This document shows positions 24,327-33,446 of a DNA stretch of 64,000 nucleotides, in pieces (the first letter of the stretch is position 1; every line of letters starts with the position of its first letter). The DNA is from Cellulomonas sp. Root485 (GTDB lineage: Bacteria; Actinomycetota; Actinomycetes; Actinomycetales; Cellulomonadaceae), in the NCBI RefSeq assembly GCF_001426705.1, contig NZ_LMFC01000002.1, positions 765,904-829,903 on the forward strand, written 5' to 3'. The notes under the pieces are model-generated. The model made no database searches. It saw only the letters and a program-made list of their open reading frames with translations, and was not told the origin of the DNA. Both the position numbers and the translations under genes were made by a program.

Positions 24327-25250
24327 TCAGTAGAAGACCGCGTCGCGGGGGCCGACCGGGTGCCGGAACGTCCACCAGACCCACGCCTGGGCCGCGAGCA
24401 GCACCGGGACGCAGGCGAGCAGCACCAGCTCGAGGGTCGGCGCGGGGGAGGCCGCGGGTGCCAGCGCGATGGCGGCGGCGACCACCGGCAGCACCCCGCC
24501 GACGACCACCGCGGCGAGCGCCCGGTGCAGCCGACCGTCCGCGAGCGCCGGCCGGGCGACGAGCGCGGACCCGGAACCGGCCAGCACGACGAGCGGCGGC
24601 AGCACGGCGCTGAGCGGTCCGTCGGCGGGGACGAGGACGACGTACGCGATCGCCGCGGCGGCGAGCAGCCCCGCCGACCAGGGCAGGGACCGCCGGGCCA
24701 GCCGGGTGGCGCGCTCGCGCAGGACGCCCGAGGTCCGGGTGGCCACGAACGTGGTGCCCAGGACGCGCGTGACGGCGAGGGCGGACAGGGCGGCGAGGAC
24801 CGGCACGACCACTCGAGCGGTCAGCGACGGCTGCGGCGGGAGCCACACGAGCGCGCCGCCGAGCAGGGCACCGGCCGACAGTGGCAGACCGACCGAGGCG
24901 GCCACGATCACGCGCTCCCAGAAGGCACGCCAGCGGATGCCCGGGCGGCGGCTGCGCAGCCACACCCCGGCGTCGCGCAGCACCCACGACGCCAGCAGCG
25001 CGATGACCAGCGGGTACGCGACGAACAGGAGGTCGCGCTCGAGGTCGTGGAAGCCGGCGAGCAGGATGCCTGCTGCGGCGACGAGCCAGACCTCGCCCGC
25101 CAGGAGGAACGGCCCGAGGGCGGTGAGCACGGTCCGGCGCTCGCCGGGGGTCCGGCCGACCTGGCGCAGCGTGGCGCCGAGCCCCTGGGTCATGCCGTCG
25201 AGCACGGCCCAGCCGGCGAACGCGCCGACGAGCAGCACGGTCCAGATCAT
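24327..25250 (-). CDS. cydB: Cytochrome bd oxidase subunit II
   Basis: 307 residues from ATG 25250, which overlaps the cydA stop (ATGA). Hydrophobic with about eight to nine TM helices; the start MIWTVLLVGAFAGWAVLDGMTQGLGATLR corresponds to the CydB first helix, where the usual LDGFD motif is LDGMTQ. LLAGEVWLVAAAGILLAGF and FWERVIVAASVGLPLSAGALLGGALVW match family positions. Shorter than typical CydB (340-380). Quinol oxidase, high O2 affinity. The assignment relies partly on pairing with cydA; no cydDC genes are adjacent. Confidence 0.85.
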   Translation of the reverse strand: MIWTVLLVGAFAGWAVLDGMTQGLGATLRQVGRTPGERRTVLTALGPFLLAGEVWLVAAAGILLAGFHDLERDLLFVAYPLVIALLASWVLRDAGVWLRSRRPGIRWRAFWERVIVAASVGLPLSAGALLGGALVWLPPQPSLTARVVVPVLAALSALAVTRVLGTTFVATRTSGVLRERATRLARRSLPWSAGLLAAAAIAYVVLVPADGPLSAVLPPLVVLAGSGSALVARPALADGRLHRALAAVVVGGVLPVVAAAIALAPAASPAPTLELVLLACVPVLLAAQAWVWWTFRHPVGPRDAVFY

Positions 25251-26446
25251 CGGGACACCTCCGCGAAGGTCAGGGGCTCGTCGGCCTCCCGGGCGTGCAG
25301 CGGCGGGGCGCCGAGCGTGGGGGAGGCCGGTCCGAGGCGGGCGAGACGGGCGAGCAGGACCCAGTCGACGACGGCCAGGGTGGCGATCAGCCCGACGAGC
25401 ACCGCGAGCGAGACGAGGACGGTCGTGGCGCTGTGCGCGGAGGTGGCGTCGGACGTCCGCAGCACGCCGACGACGACCCACGGCTGGCGGCCGATCTCGC
25501 GGGCCAGCCAGCCGAGGATCGCCAGCACGAACGGCACGGGAAGCACCGCGGTGAGGAACCCGTAGACCGCCCGTCGGAACGGCAGCCGGAACAGCGCGCC
25601 GCGGACCATGAGCGCCAGCATCGGGAACGCACCGAGGAACAGCGCGAAGCCGCCCAGGATCATGAACCCGAGCGCGACGCCGACGACGGGGGACTGGCCA
25701 GACTGCTCCCCGTCGGTGAAGTAGGAGAACTGCGAGAACCCGAACCCGACCGCGAGCAGGGCTCCGACCGCGCCGACGACGACCCCCGTGCGCAGCGAAC
25801 GCTGGAACAGCTCGTCGAACCCGGTCTCCCGGCGCAGGTGCCAGGCGCTGACGCCGATCACGACGAACGCCCCCGCCAGCAGGCACGCGCCGATGATGTG
25901 CCCGAGCGACAGGACGGCCGCGGGGTTGAGCACCAGCGCGGCGCTGTCGGTGATCTGCGCGACGCCGTCGTGGAGCTCGAAGCCGACCGGGTGGCGCAGG
26001 AACCCGTTGGCGACCATCACCGCGAACGCCGAGGCGTACCCGGTGAGCACGACGAGCCAGAACACGACGGTGTGCACCCACCGGTTCAGCTGGTGCCAGC
26101 CGAACACCCAGAGCCCCAGCAGGGTCGACTCGAGGAAGAACGCGACCATCGTCTCGATCGCCAGCGGCGCGCCGAACACCTCCCCGGCGACGTCGAGGAG
26201 CCCGGGGAAGTGCAGGCCGAACTGGAGCTCCAGCAGGATCCCCGCCACGATGCCGAGCGCATAGTTGACGAGGTACAGCTGCCCCCAGAACCGGGTCGCG
26301 CGCTCGTACACCTCCTGCCGGGTGACCGCCCACCGGGTCTGGAAGATCGCGACCACGGGTCCGAGGCCCAGGGTCACGAGGACGAACAGGAAGTGGAAGC
26401 CCGCGAGCAGCGCGAACTGCGTACGGGCGGCGTCGACGGCGCTCAC
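25247..26446 (-). CDS. cydA: Cytochrome bd oxidase subunit I
   Basis: 399 residues from GTG 26446. Heme-b and quinol subunit: RTQFALLAGFHFLFVLVTLGLG contains the conserved N-terminal histidine, followed by RFWGQLYLVNYALGIVAGILLELQFG, GWHQLNRWVHT and NPAAVLSLGHIIGACLLAG. The quinol-site motif GRQPWVVVGVLRT is intact. The Q-loop is short, as in the qOR1 and actinobacterial types. Forms the operon cydA-cydB with a 4-bp overlap. TAGCGT 7 nt upstream indicates a leaderless start. Confidence 0.92.
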   Translation of the reverse strand: MSAVDAARTQFALLAGFHFLFVLVTLGLGPVVAIFQTRWAVTRQEVYERATRFWGQLYLVNYALGIVAGILLELQFGLHFPGLLDVAGEVFGAPLAIETMVAFFLESTLLGLWVFGWHQLNRWVHTVVFWLVVLTGYASAFAVMVANGFLRHPVGFELHDGVAQITDSAALVLNPAAVLSLGHIIGACLLAGAFVVIGVSAWHLRRETGFDELFQRSLRTGVVVGAVGALLAVGFGFSQFSYFTDGEQSGQSPVVGVALGFMILGGFALFLGAFPMLALMVRGALFRLPFRRAVYGFLTAVLPVPFVLAILGWLAREIGRQPWVVVGVLRTSDATSAHSATTVLVSLAVLVGLIATLAVVDWVLLARLARLGPASPTLGAPPLHAREADEPLTFAEVSR

Positions 26447-26453
26447 GAGACGG

Positions 26454-26459
26454 ACGCTA
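26454..26459 (-). promoter_or_regulatory. -10 box TAGCGT of cydAB
   Basis: On the reverse strand TAGCGT lies 7 nt before GTG 26446; supports that start. Confidence 0.5.
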
Positions 26460-26594
26460 GGCCCGCGGGACGGCCGTGGACCCTGCTCCCAGGGGAAGAC
26501 CGGGGGCGGTTCCGGGTGGTCCCGGAGGTGCGCGGGCGCCCAGGTCAGGGTGGTCCCGGAGTGCGGGGCCGGATGGCCCGTGATCGGCTGAGGC

Positions 26595-27707
26595 ATGGCT
26601 GTGCGACCGGTGACCTGGATCGGGCTCGTCGCCGCGCTCGTCGCGCTCGCGGGGTGCAGCCCCGACGACAGCCCGGATGACGGCCCGACGACGCCGACGA
26701 CGACCGCGGAACCCGCTCCCGCGACCGTGGAGGTGACCGAGGTCGACGACATCCTCGGCGACCTCGACATCCCCTGGGGGCTCGCGTTCCTGCCGGACGG
26801 GCAGGCCGTCGTCACGCTCCGGGGGGCGGCGGGTCTCGTGCTCGTCGGCCCGGACGGTGCGGCGACGGACGTGACCGGGCCGGGTGCCCACGAGCTCAGG
26901 GACCTCGTGGTCCCGGCCGGCGAGGGCGGTCTGCTGGGCGTCACCGTGCTCGGGTCGGAGGGGTCGGCCGTCGACCTGGCCCTCTACGCGACCACGGCCG
27001 ACGACAACCGGGTCCTGCGCGGGACCCTCGACGGGTCCACCCTCGGGGAGCTGCGGCCGATCCTCACCGGCATCGAGAAGGCCGGCAACCACGACGGCGG
27101 CCGCCTCGCCGTCGGCCCGGACGGCTACCTCTACGTGACCACGGGCGACGCGGGCGACCCTCCGTCGGCGCAGGACCCCGACAGCCTGAACGGCAAGATC
27201 CTGCGCATCACGGCCGACGGCGACCCAGCGCCCGGCAACCCCGACGAGGGCTCGCCGGTGTGGAGCCTCGGGCACCGCAACGTGCAGGGGCTCGGCTGGG
27301 CGCCCGACGGCCGCATGTTCGCCTCGGAGTTCGGCCAGAACACGTGGGACGAGCTCAACCTGATCGAGCCGGGCGGCAACTACGGCTGGCCCCAGGTCGA
27401 GGGGATGGGCGACGGCTTCGTGCAGCCCCTCGCCGTCTGGCCGACCACCGACGCGTCCCCGAGCGGCCTGGCCGTCACCGACGAGGGCGTCTACCTGGCC
27501 GGGCTGCGCGGGGAACGGCTGTGGCGCGTGCCGCTGACCGAGGACGGCGTCGGCACCCCGCAGGCGCTGCTGGAGGGCGAGCGCGGACGGCTGCGCGCGG
27601 TCGAGCCGGCTCCTGACGGGTCGCTCTGGGTGGTCACCGGGAACACCGACGGCCGGGGCGACCCCCGCGACGGCGACGACCGCATCCTGCGGGTGGTCGT
27701 CGACTGA
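26595..27707 (+). CDS. PQQ-type sugar dehydrogenase lipoprotein
   Basis: 370 residues. The signal ends in lipobox ALAGC (Cys about 22) followed by a DDSPDDGPTTPTTT linker, so it is tethered outside the membrane. The six-bladed soluble glucose-dehydrogenase-like (GSDH) propeller shows IPWGLAFLPDGQAVVT, NHDGGRLAVGPDGYLYVTTGD, GKILRI, GHRNVQGLGWAPDGRMFASEFG and PGGNYGWP. In such proteins these include PQQ and calcium ligands. PQQ synthesis genes are not in view, so cofactor use is uncertain. Confidence 0.9.
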   Translation: MAVRPVTWIGLVAALVALAGCSPDDSPDDGPTTPTTTAEPAPATVEVTEVDDILGDLDIPWGLAFLPDGQAVVTLRGAAGLVLVGPDGAATDVTGPGAHELRDLVVPAGEGGLLGVTVLGSEGSAVDLALYATTADDNRVLRGTLDGSTLGELRPILTGIEKAGNHDGGRLAVGPDGYLYVTTGDAGDPPSAQDPDSLNGKILRITADGDPAPGNPDEGSPVWSLGHRNVQGLGWAPDGRMFASEFGQNTWDELNLIEPGGNYGWPQVEGMGDGFVQPLAVWPTTDASPSGLAVTDEGVYLAGLRGERLWRVPLTEDGVGTPQALLEGERGRLRAVEPAPDGSLWVVTGNTDGRGDPRDGDDRILRVVVD

Positions 27708-27726
27708 GCGCTCGCGCGTGCTCACC

Positions 27727-27732
27727 TAGGAT
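27727..27732 (+). promoter_or_regulatory. -10 box TAGGAT of metG
   Basis: TAGGAT lies 6 nt before ATG 27739; leaderless start of the metG-tatD unit. Confidence 0.5.
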
Positions 27733-27738
27733 CGGCGC

Positions 27739-29532
27739 ATGTCCCGCATCCTCTCGGCCGTCGCGTGGCCCTACGCGAACGGCCCCCGCCACATCGGTCA
27801 CGTCGCAGGCTTCGGTGTCCCCTCGGACATCTTCAGCCGCTACATGCGGATGGCGGGCAACGAGGTGCTCATGGTCTCCGGTACCGACGAGCACGGGACG
27901 CCGATCCTGGTGCTGGCCGAGCAGGAGGGCGTGAGCCCGCAGGAGCTGGCGGACCGCTACAACCGCGTGATCGTCGAGGACCTGACCAACCTCGGGCTGT
28001 CCTACGACCTGTTCACGCGCACGACGACGCGCAACCACTACGCGGTCGTGCAGGAGATGTTCCGGACGGTGCACAAGAACGGCTACATGATCGAGCAGTC
28101 GACCATGGGGGCCATCTCGCCGAGCACGGGCCGCACCCTGCCGGACCGCTACGTGGAGGGCACCTGCCCGATCTGCGGGTACGACGGCGCGCGCGGCGAC
28201 CAGTGCGACAACTGCGGCAACCAGCTCGACGCGATCGACCTGATCAACCCGCACAGCCGGATCAACGGGGAGACACCGAAGTTCGTCGAGTCGAACCACT
28301 TCTTCCTGGACCTGCCGGCGTTCGCCGGGGCGCTGGAGGCGTGGCTGAGGACCCGGACGGACTGGCGCCCCAACGTCCTGAACTTCTCGCTCAACCTCAT
28401 CGACGACCTGCGCCCCCGCGCCATGACGCGGGACATCGACTGGGGCATCCCGGTGCCGCTGGAGGGCTGGGAGGACAACCCGAACAAGCGCCTCTACGTG
28501 TGGTTCGACGCGGTCATCGGGTACCTGTCCGCGTCGATCGAGTGGGCACGCCGCCAGGGCGACCCGGACGCGTGGCGCCCCTTCTGGAACGACCCCGAGG
28601 CCCTGAGCTACTACTTCATGGGCAAGGACAACATCACGTTCCACTCCCAGATCTGGCCGGCCGAGCTGCTGGCCTACGACGGTCGCGGGACGAAGGGCGG
28701 CTCGCCGGGGGCCTTCGGGACCCTCAACCTGCCGACCGAGGTGGTCTCGAGCGAGTTCCTCACCATGGAGGGCAAGCAGTTCAGCTCGTCGCGCGGGGTC
28801 GTCATCTACGTGCGCGACCTGCTGTCCCGGTACCAGCCCGACGCGCTGCGGTACTTCCTGTCGGTCGCCGGTCCGGAGACCCAGGACTCGGACTTCACGT
28901 GGGCGGACTTCAAGACGCGCACCAACTCCGAGCTGGTGGCGGGCTGGGGCAACCTGGTCAACCGCACGGCGAGCCTGATCCACAAGAACTTCGGCGAGAT
29001 CCCGGCGCCCGGCGAGCTGCTGCCGGTGGACCAGGGCCTGCTCGCGACGACGTCGGCGGGCTTCGACAAGGTCGGCGGGCTGCTCGGCACCCACCGCAAC
29101 CGGGCCGCGGTCAGCGAGGCGATGCGCGTGGTCCAGGAGGCCAACCGGTACATCTCCGAGACCGAGCCGTGGAAGCTGACGGGGGACCGCGACCGGCTGG
29201 GCACCGTGCTGCACACGGCCGCTCAGGCGGTGTCCGACGCCAACACCCTGCTGGCGCCGTTCCTGCCGCACTCCGCGCAGAAGGTGCACGAGACGTTCGG
29301 CCGCACGGGGACGTTCTCGCCGCTGCCGCGGATCGACGAGGTCACCGACCTCGACGACGACTCGCGCCACTACCCGGTGATCACCGGCGACTACGAGCTC
29401 GGCCGGACGGTCGCGCCGTGGCGGTCGAGCCCGCTCGTGCCGGGGACGCCCGTCGCCAAGCCCGTTCCTGTGTTCACCAAGCTCGACGACTCGATCGTCG
29501 AGGAGGAGCTCGACCGGCTGCGCCAGGCGTGA
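27739..29532 (+). CDS. metG: Methionyl-tRNA synthetase
   Basis: 597 residues. Class I synthetase charging tRNA-Met. N-terminal HIGH motif ([14 protein letters not shown]), zinc knuckle [18 protein letters not shown] (about 144-160), and a KMSKS-like loop [12 protein letters not shown] in place of KFSKSRG. The anticodon-binding helical domain follows; there is no C-terminal EMAP/dimerisation domain, consistent with about 600 residues. It ends one base into the tatD start (TGATG), so the two genes are co-translated. Same order as Rv1007c-Rv1008. Confidence 0.96.
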   Translation: MSRILSAVAWPYANGPRHIGHVAGFGVPSDIFSRYMRMAGNEVLMVSGTDEHGTPILVLAEQEGVSPQELADRYNRVIVEDLTNLGLSYDLFTRTTTRNHYAVVQEMFRTVHKNGYMIEQSTMGAISPSTGRTLPDRYVEGTCPICGYDGARGDQCDNCGNQLDAIDLINPHSRINGETPKFVESNHFFLDLPAFAGALEAWLRTRTDWRPNVLNFSLNLIDDLRPRAMTRDIDWGIPVPLEGWEDNPNKRLYVWFDAVIGYLSASIEWARRQGDPDAWRPFWNDPEALSYYFMGKDNITFHSQIWPAELLAYDGRGTKGGSPGAFGTLNLPTEVVSSEFLTMEGKQFSSSRGVVIYVRDLLSRYQPDALRYFLSVAGPETQDSDFTWADFKTRTNSELVAGWGNLVNRTASLIHKNFGEIPAPGELLPVDQGLLATTSAGFDKVGGLLGTHRNRAAVSEAMRVVQEANRYISETEPWKLTGDRDRLGTVLHTAAQAVSDANTLLAPFLPHSAQKVHETFGRTGTFSPLPRIDEVTDLDDDSRHYPVITGDYELGRTVAPWRSSPLVPGTPVAKPVPVFTKLDDSIVEEELDRLRQA

Positions 29533-30434
29533 TGGCGCGGTCGAGAGAACGGGGCTGGCCAGCGCCGCCCGAGCCGCTGCCGGTCGCCGTCGTCGACAAC
29601 CACACGCACCTCGACACGGTCGTGACGTGGGAGGCGGAGGGCTGGGACCCGACGCTGGACGACCACCTCGAGCGTGCGGCGTCCGCCGGCGTGACCCGCA
29701 TGGTCCAGGTGGGCTGCGACCTCGACGCCATCACCTGGACCGACCACGTCGTCCGGACGCACGACGCGCTGCTCGGCGCCGTCGCGATCCACCCCAACGA
29801 GGCGGTCCGCCACGCGGGCGTGCTGGAGGCGGCTCCCGACGGGCTCGATCCCGGCCGGGCCCACGACGTCTCGCTGGCCGACGCGATCGCGCGCGTGGAG
29901 GCGGTGGCCCGCGCCAACCCCCGCATCCGCGCCATCGGCGAGACCGGACTGGACCACTTCCGCGCGGGCACCCGGGGCCGGGAGGTCCAGCGCGAGGCGT
30001 TCCGGACGCACATCGCGCTGGCCAAGGAGCTGGGCCTGGCGCTCCAGATCCACGACCGCGACGCCCACGACGAGGTGGTCGAGGTGCTGCTCTCCGACGG
30101 CGCCCCGGACCGCACGGTGTTCCACTGCTTCTCCGGCGACGCCGCCCTGGCGCGGCTCGCGGTGTCCCACGGCTGGTTCCTCTCGTTCGCTGGCCCGGTC
30201 TCCTTCGGCGCGAACGACGCCCTGCGGGACGCGCTGCGGGAGGTGCCGCCCAGCCTCCTGCTCGTCGAGACGGACGCGCCCTACCTGACCGTGCACCCGT
30301 TCCGCGGCCGGCCCAACGCCCCCTATCTGCTGCCGGGGACGGTCCGCACGGTCGCCGAGGTGACGGGACGGCCGCTGGCGGAGGTCTGCACCGCGCTCGC
30401 GGCCACGTCCGAGGCCGTCTACGGGACGTGGTGA
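29532..30434 (+). CDS. tatD: TatD-family metal-dependent hydrolase (DNase)
   Basis: 300 residues from ATG 29532, overlapping the metG stop. TIM-barrel amidohydrolase with metal ligands in VDNHTHLD, GETGLDHFR, IHDRDAH, HCFSGD and VETDAPYL. The N-terminal 25 residues are a basic extension. TatD proteins are 3'-5' exonucleases or general phosphodiesterases involved in DNA repair. The first metal motif reads NHTHLD, close to the usual D-H-HLD. Confidence 0.94.
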   Translation: MARSRERGWPAPPEPLPVAVVDNHTHLDTVVTWEAEGWDPTLDDHLERAASAGVTRMVQVGCDLDAITWTDHVVRTHDALLGAVAIHPNEAVRHAGVLEAAPDGLDPGRAHDVSLADAIARVEAVARANPRIRAIGETGLDHFRAGTRGREVQREAFRTHIALAKELGLALQIHDRDAHDEVVEVLLSDGAPDRTVFHCFSGDAALARLAVSHGWFLSFAGPVSFGANDALRDALREVPPSLLLVETDAPYLTVHPFRGRPNAPYLLPGTVRTVAEVTGRPLAEVCTALAATSEAVYGTW

Positions 30435-30497
30435 CCGGTATGGCCCGGTCTGTCGCCGGACGGTCGGGTGATGGAGGTCCCGCGGGGCGGGCCTCGG

Positions 30498-30525
30498 GTT
30501 ACCGCGTGGGTCACGGATCGGTTAC
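30498..30525 (+). promoter_or_regulatory. GTNAC direct-repeat element upstream of first rpf-type gene
   Basis: GTTAC (30498), GTCAC (30510) and GTTAC (30521) lie in direct orientation; the last two are spaced by exactly 6 bp. The same GTCAC-N6-GTTAC layout occurs before the second rpf gene and before the 48613 gene. It resembles the direct-repeat box of the MtrA response regulator, known to control rpf genes in Mycobacterium (identity inferred). Confidence 0.5.
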
Positions 30526-30585
30526 GGTCGGACCTGCGTCCAGGACGGACGCATCTTTGTGAGCCCACCCGAGAGGACCCACCGC

Positions 30586-31785
30586 GTGAGGCCGGACCAG
30601 GAGCGTGCGACGCACAGTCGCCCCTTCCGTGGTCGACGAGCCGCGCGCGTGGTGGCCCAGGCCGCCGTCCTGGCCGTCGTGGCCGCGGCGACGAGCGCGT
30701 TCGCGGTCCTGCACAAGACGGTGACGGTCGACGTCGACGGCACGTCCGTGGAGGTCGAGGCCTTCGGCCGGACGGTCGAGGACATGCTGGCGAGCGCCGA
30801 CATCGAGGTCGGTGAGCGTGACCTGGTCGCACCCTCGCTGGACCAGCCGATCGCGCGGTCCGGCCAGATCGTCGTGCGGCACGGGCGGGAGCTGTCCGTC
30901 GAGGTGGACGGCTCGGAGCGCTCGGTGTGGACCACGGCGCTGACGGTCGGCGAGGCCGTCGACGGTCTCGGGCTGCGTGACGACGAGGTGCGCCTGTCGG
31001 CGTCCCGCTCCGCGGCCCTCGGCCGGGACACGCTGCGCGTCTCGACGCTCAAGACGATCCACCTGGTGGTCGACGGCCAGGTCATCGACGGGCTGAGCAG
31101 CGCCGCGACGGTGCGCGACAGCCTGCGGGACATCGGGCTGATCCTCGAGGAGGGCGACCAGGTCTCGGTGCCCCTCGACTCCACCGCCGTCGACGGGCTC
31201 GTGGTCCTGGTGACCCGGGCCAGCACGTCGGGGGAGACGGTCACCGAGGCGATGCCGTTCGAGTCCACCGAGGTCGAGGACCCGGGGATGATCAAGGGCA
31301 ACACCGTCATCGCCACCAAGGGCAAGGCCGGCGTCCGCACCACCACGTACCAGCTCGACATCGTGGGCGGCGTGGTCGTCGGTCGCACCGCGGTCGCGTC
31401 GGTGGTCACGGTCGCGCCGGTCGCCCAGGTCACCCGGGTCGGGACCGCGGAGCTGCCGGACCCGTCCGTCGTCGCGGTCGAGCCGGGCACCGCCCAGGCG
31501 CTCGGCAAGGAGATGGCGGCGGAGCGCGGGTGGGGCGACGACCAGTTCGCGTGCCTGCTGGCGCTGTGGAACAAGGAGAGCGGCTGGCGGGTGAACGCGG
31601 AGAACAAGTCGTCGGGTGCGTACGGCATCCCGCAGGCGCTCCCGGGCAGCAAGATGGCGACCGTGGCCGACGACTGGCGGACCAACGCGGCCACGCAGAT
31701 CACCTGGGGCCTGAACTACATCGGCGGCCGCTACGGCGACCCGTGCGGCGCCTACGCGCACAGCCAGGCCAAGGGCTGGTACTGA
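30586..31785 (+). CDS. DUF348/G5 cell-wall protein with lytic-transglycosylase-like head
   Basis: 399 residues from GTG 30586 (GAGAGGA at 8 nt); GTG 30559 is an alternative. A signal/TM segment (about 22-45) is followed by DUF348 repeats ([76 protein letters not shown]), then a G5 domain (ETVTEAMPFESTEVEDPGM..GKAGVRTTTYQLDIVGG). The C-terminus is an SLT-like domain (FACLLALWNKESGWRVNAENKSSGAYGIPQA) with Glu in NKESGW, not an Rpf domain. A secreted peptidoglycan lytic enzyme sharing RpfB's frame; tandem with the true Rpf gene. Confidence 0.88.
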   Translation: MRPDQERATHSRPFRGRRAARVVAQAAVLAVVAAATSAFAVLHKTVTVDVDGTSVEVEAFGRTVEDMLASADIEVGERDLVAPSLDQPIARSGQIVVRHGRELSVEVDGSERSVWTTALTVGEAVDGLGLRDDEVRLSASRSAALGRDTLRVSTLKTIHLVVDGQVIDGLSSAATVRDSLRDIGLILEEGDQVSVPLDSTAVDGLVVLVTRASTSGETVTEAMPFESTEVEDPGMIKGNTVIATKGKAGVRTTTYQLDIVGGVVVGRTAVASVVTVAPVAQVTRVGTAELPDPSVVAVEPGTAQALGKEMAAERGWGDDQFACLLALWNKESGWRVNAENKSSGAYGIPQALPGSKMATVADDWRTNAATQITWGLNYIGGRYGDPCGAYAHSQAKGWY

Positions 31786-32154
31786 TTCACCCGTTTCGCG
31801 TGTGAGTCCGCTCACGTGCGCTGACGTGGGGGAACGCCGCGCCGAGGGTTGAAACAGGGCACATCCCTACCGCATTCGAGGGTAGGCGCGCTTGGCAACG
31901 CGATCACGATTCGGTTACGGTCGAGCCCGCCCCGCGATCTGGACACCGGCCCACCTGTGCCGGCAGACGTTCCGCAGGGTGGTCGGCGCCCGCTCCAGGC
32001 GGGCCGCCGTGACGGCCGGATCGGGGATCCGGGACCGACGGGCGACATCCCTTCGCGGGTGTCCACGGGCTTCGAACCAGAGGCGCACCGCCGGGTGCCG
32101 CACACGCGACACGCACCGCACCCCGTGCCCGGGCACCTCGACGGCTGGAGCCCC
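31786..32154. other. Intergenic leader upstream of rpf gene
   Basis: 369 bases without a convincing gene. It contains a small hairpin (CCTACC/GGTAGG near 31866-31886), the GTNAC element at 31903-31918, and several GC-rich stems (for example GCCCGC/GCGGGC near 31990-32005). I looked for the c-di-AMP (ydaO) riboswitch core known before some actinobacterial rpf genes and did not find its conserved 3' half. Confidence 0.6.
31903..31918 (+). promoter_or_regulatory. GTNAC direct-repeat element upstream of rpf gene
   Basis: ATCAC-GATTCG-GTTAC followed by GGTCG, nearly the same as the element at 30510-30525 (GTCAC-GGATCG-GTTAC-GGTCG). A shared regulator is likely. Confidence 0.5.
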
Positions 32155-33378
32155 GTGCAGTTCTCGACCCTGATCCCTGGTCTGTCCGCGCGAGCTCGCG
32201 CCACGTCCTCCCCGGACGAGTCCCCCACGACGGGCCACCGGTCCGGTCGGGCACGCATCCTGCCCATCACCGCCGCCGCAGCGGCCCTCGTCCTCGCGGG
32301 CGGGACGGCAGCGTTCGCGCACGCGCAGAAGACGGTCACGCTCGACGTCAACGGCGAGGTCGCGCAGCTGAGCACGTTCGCGGGGTCGGTCGACGGCCTC
32401 CTCGACGACCAGGGTGTCGTCGTCGGCGAGCGCGACGTCGTGAGCCAGAGCGGCGCGCTGCGCGAGGGTGCGGAGATCGTGGTGCGGCACGCGCACCAGG
32501 TGTCGGTCACCGTCGACGGCCAGGAGACGTCCGTCTGGACGACCGCGCTGACCGCCGACGAGGCGCTCGACTCCCTCGCCGCCCGCGGGCAGTCCGTGGC
32601 GCTCGTCGCGTCCCGGTCCGCCGCCGGTGGCCGCCCGGAGCTCGCGCTCGACCTCACGCTGCACGGTCCGGCGGACGTTGTCGTCGACGGCACCACGCTC
32701 GAGGTGACCGATGCCGACGCCTCCGTCGCGCAGGTGCTCGGCGAGCTCGGCGTCACGCTGAACGCGCTCGACCGCGTGTCCGTGGTGCAGGGCGCCTCGG
32801 GCCGGGTCCAGGTGGTCGTCAACCGCGTCGTCGTCCAGGACGTCACGTCCACGCAGGAGGTCGCGTTCGCGTCGACCACGCAGCAGGACGCCGCCCGCTA
32901 CACCGACCAGAAGCGCACGCTGACCGCCGGCGTCCCCGGCGTCCGCACGCTCGTCGAGCGCGTCACCACCGTCGACGGCGTCGAGTCCGGCCGCGTGACC
33001 GTGTCCGACGCGGTCACCCAGGCACCGGTCGACGAGGTCCTGAGCGTCGGCACCAAGACGCGCCCGGTCGTCGTCAAGACGCCTTCCGCAGCGGCTCCCG
33101 CCGCGACGGGGACGCCGGTCACCGCCGGCGGCGACGCCGACTCCCTCAACTGGGCCGCCCTGGCGCGCTGCGAGTCCGGTGGCAACCCCACCATCGTGTC
33201 GTCGAACGGCCTGTACTACGGGCTGTACCAGTTCTCCCTGTCCACGTGGAAGGGCGTCGGCGGCGCGGGTCTCCCCTCGGAGGCCTCGCCCGACGAGCAG
33301 ACCGCACGCGCCAAGATGCTCTACAACCGCTCGGGCGCCGGTCAGTGGCCCGTCTGCGGGAAGAACCTCTTCAGCTGA
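32155..33378 (+). CDS. rpfB: Resuscitation-promoting factor (RpfB-type)
   Basis: 407 residues from GTG 32155 (GGAG 4 nt upstream); the frame is open to 31849 but the upstream part is leader-like. A TM/signal (about 38-58, [21 protein letters not shown]) precedes DUF348 repeats ([20 protein letters not shown]...), a G5 domain ([31 protein letters not shown]) and a C-terminal Rpf catalytic domain ([20 protein letters not shown]...[16 protein letters not shown]) with the catalytic Glu in CESGGN. Rpfs cleave peptidoglycan to reactivate dormant cells. The position before ksgA-ispE equals Rv1009. Confidence 0.93.
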   Translation: MQFSTLIPGLSARARATSSPDESPTTGHRSGRARILPITAAAAALVLAGGTAAFAHAQKTVTLDVNGEVAQLSTFAGSVDGLLDDQGVVVGERDVVSQSGALREGAEIVVRHAHQVSVTVDGQETSVWTTALTADEALDSLAARGQSVALVASRSAAGGRPELALDLTLHGPADVVVDGTTLEVTDADASVAQVLGELGVTLNALDRVSVVQGASGRVQVVVNRVVVQDVTSTQEVAFASTTQQDAARYTDQKRTLTAGVPGVRTLVERVTTVDGVESGRVTVSDAVTQAPVDEVLSVGTKTRPVVVKTPSAAAPAATGTPVTAGGDADSLNWAALARCESGGNPTIVSSNGLYYGLYQFSLSTWKGVGGAGLPSEASPDEQTARAKMLYNRSGAGQWPVCGKNLFS

Positions 33379-33386
33379 TCGCACGC

Positions 33387-33421
33387 GAGACCCCCGTCCA
33401 GGCCTCCTGGGCGGGGGTCTC
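33387..33421 (+). terminator. Terminator after rpfB
   Basis: GAGACCCCCG...CGGGGGTCTC hairpin with a nested CCAGG/CCTGG stem, starting 9 bp after the rpfB stop and ending 13 bp before the ksgA -10 box. Confidence 0.75.
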
Positions 33422-33433
33422 GTCGTGCTCGCC

Positions 33434-33439
33434 TAGGCT
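33434..33439 (+). promoter_or_regulatory. -10 box TAGGCT of ksgA
   Basis: TAGGCT lies 7 nt before ATG 33447, just past the rpfB terminator, so ksgA-ispE is a separate leaderless unit. Confidence 0.5.
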
Positions 33440-33446
33440 CGTGCGC

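Noticed and set aside
30559..30585. GTG 30559 as start of the first rpf-type gene
   Set aside because: GTG 30586 has a good GAGAGGA at 8 nt and gives the usual short basic cytoplasmic N-terminus; the upstream GTG lacks a ribosome binding site.
31786..32154. c-di-AMP (ydaO) riboswitch upstream of rpfB
   Set aside because: GGGGGAAC and GGGTTGAAAC fragments near 31832-31855 are reminiscent, but the conserved 3' half is missing and the fragments lie upstream of the likely promoter element.
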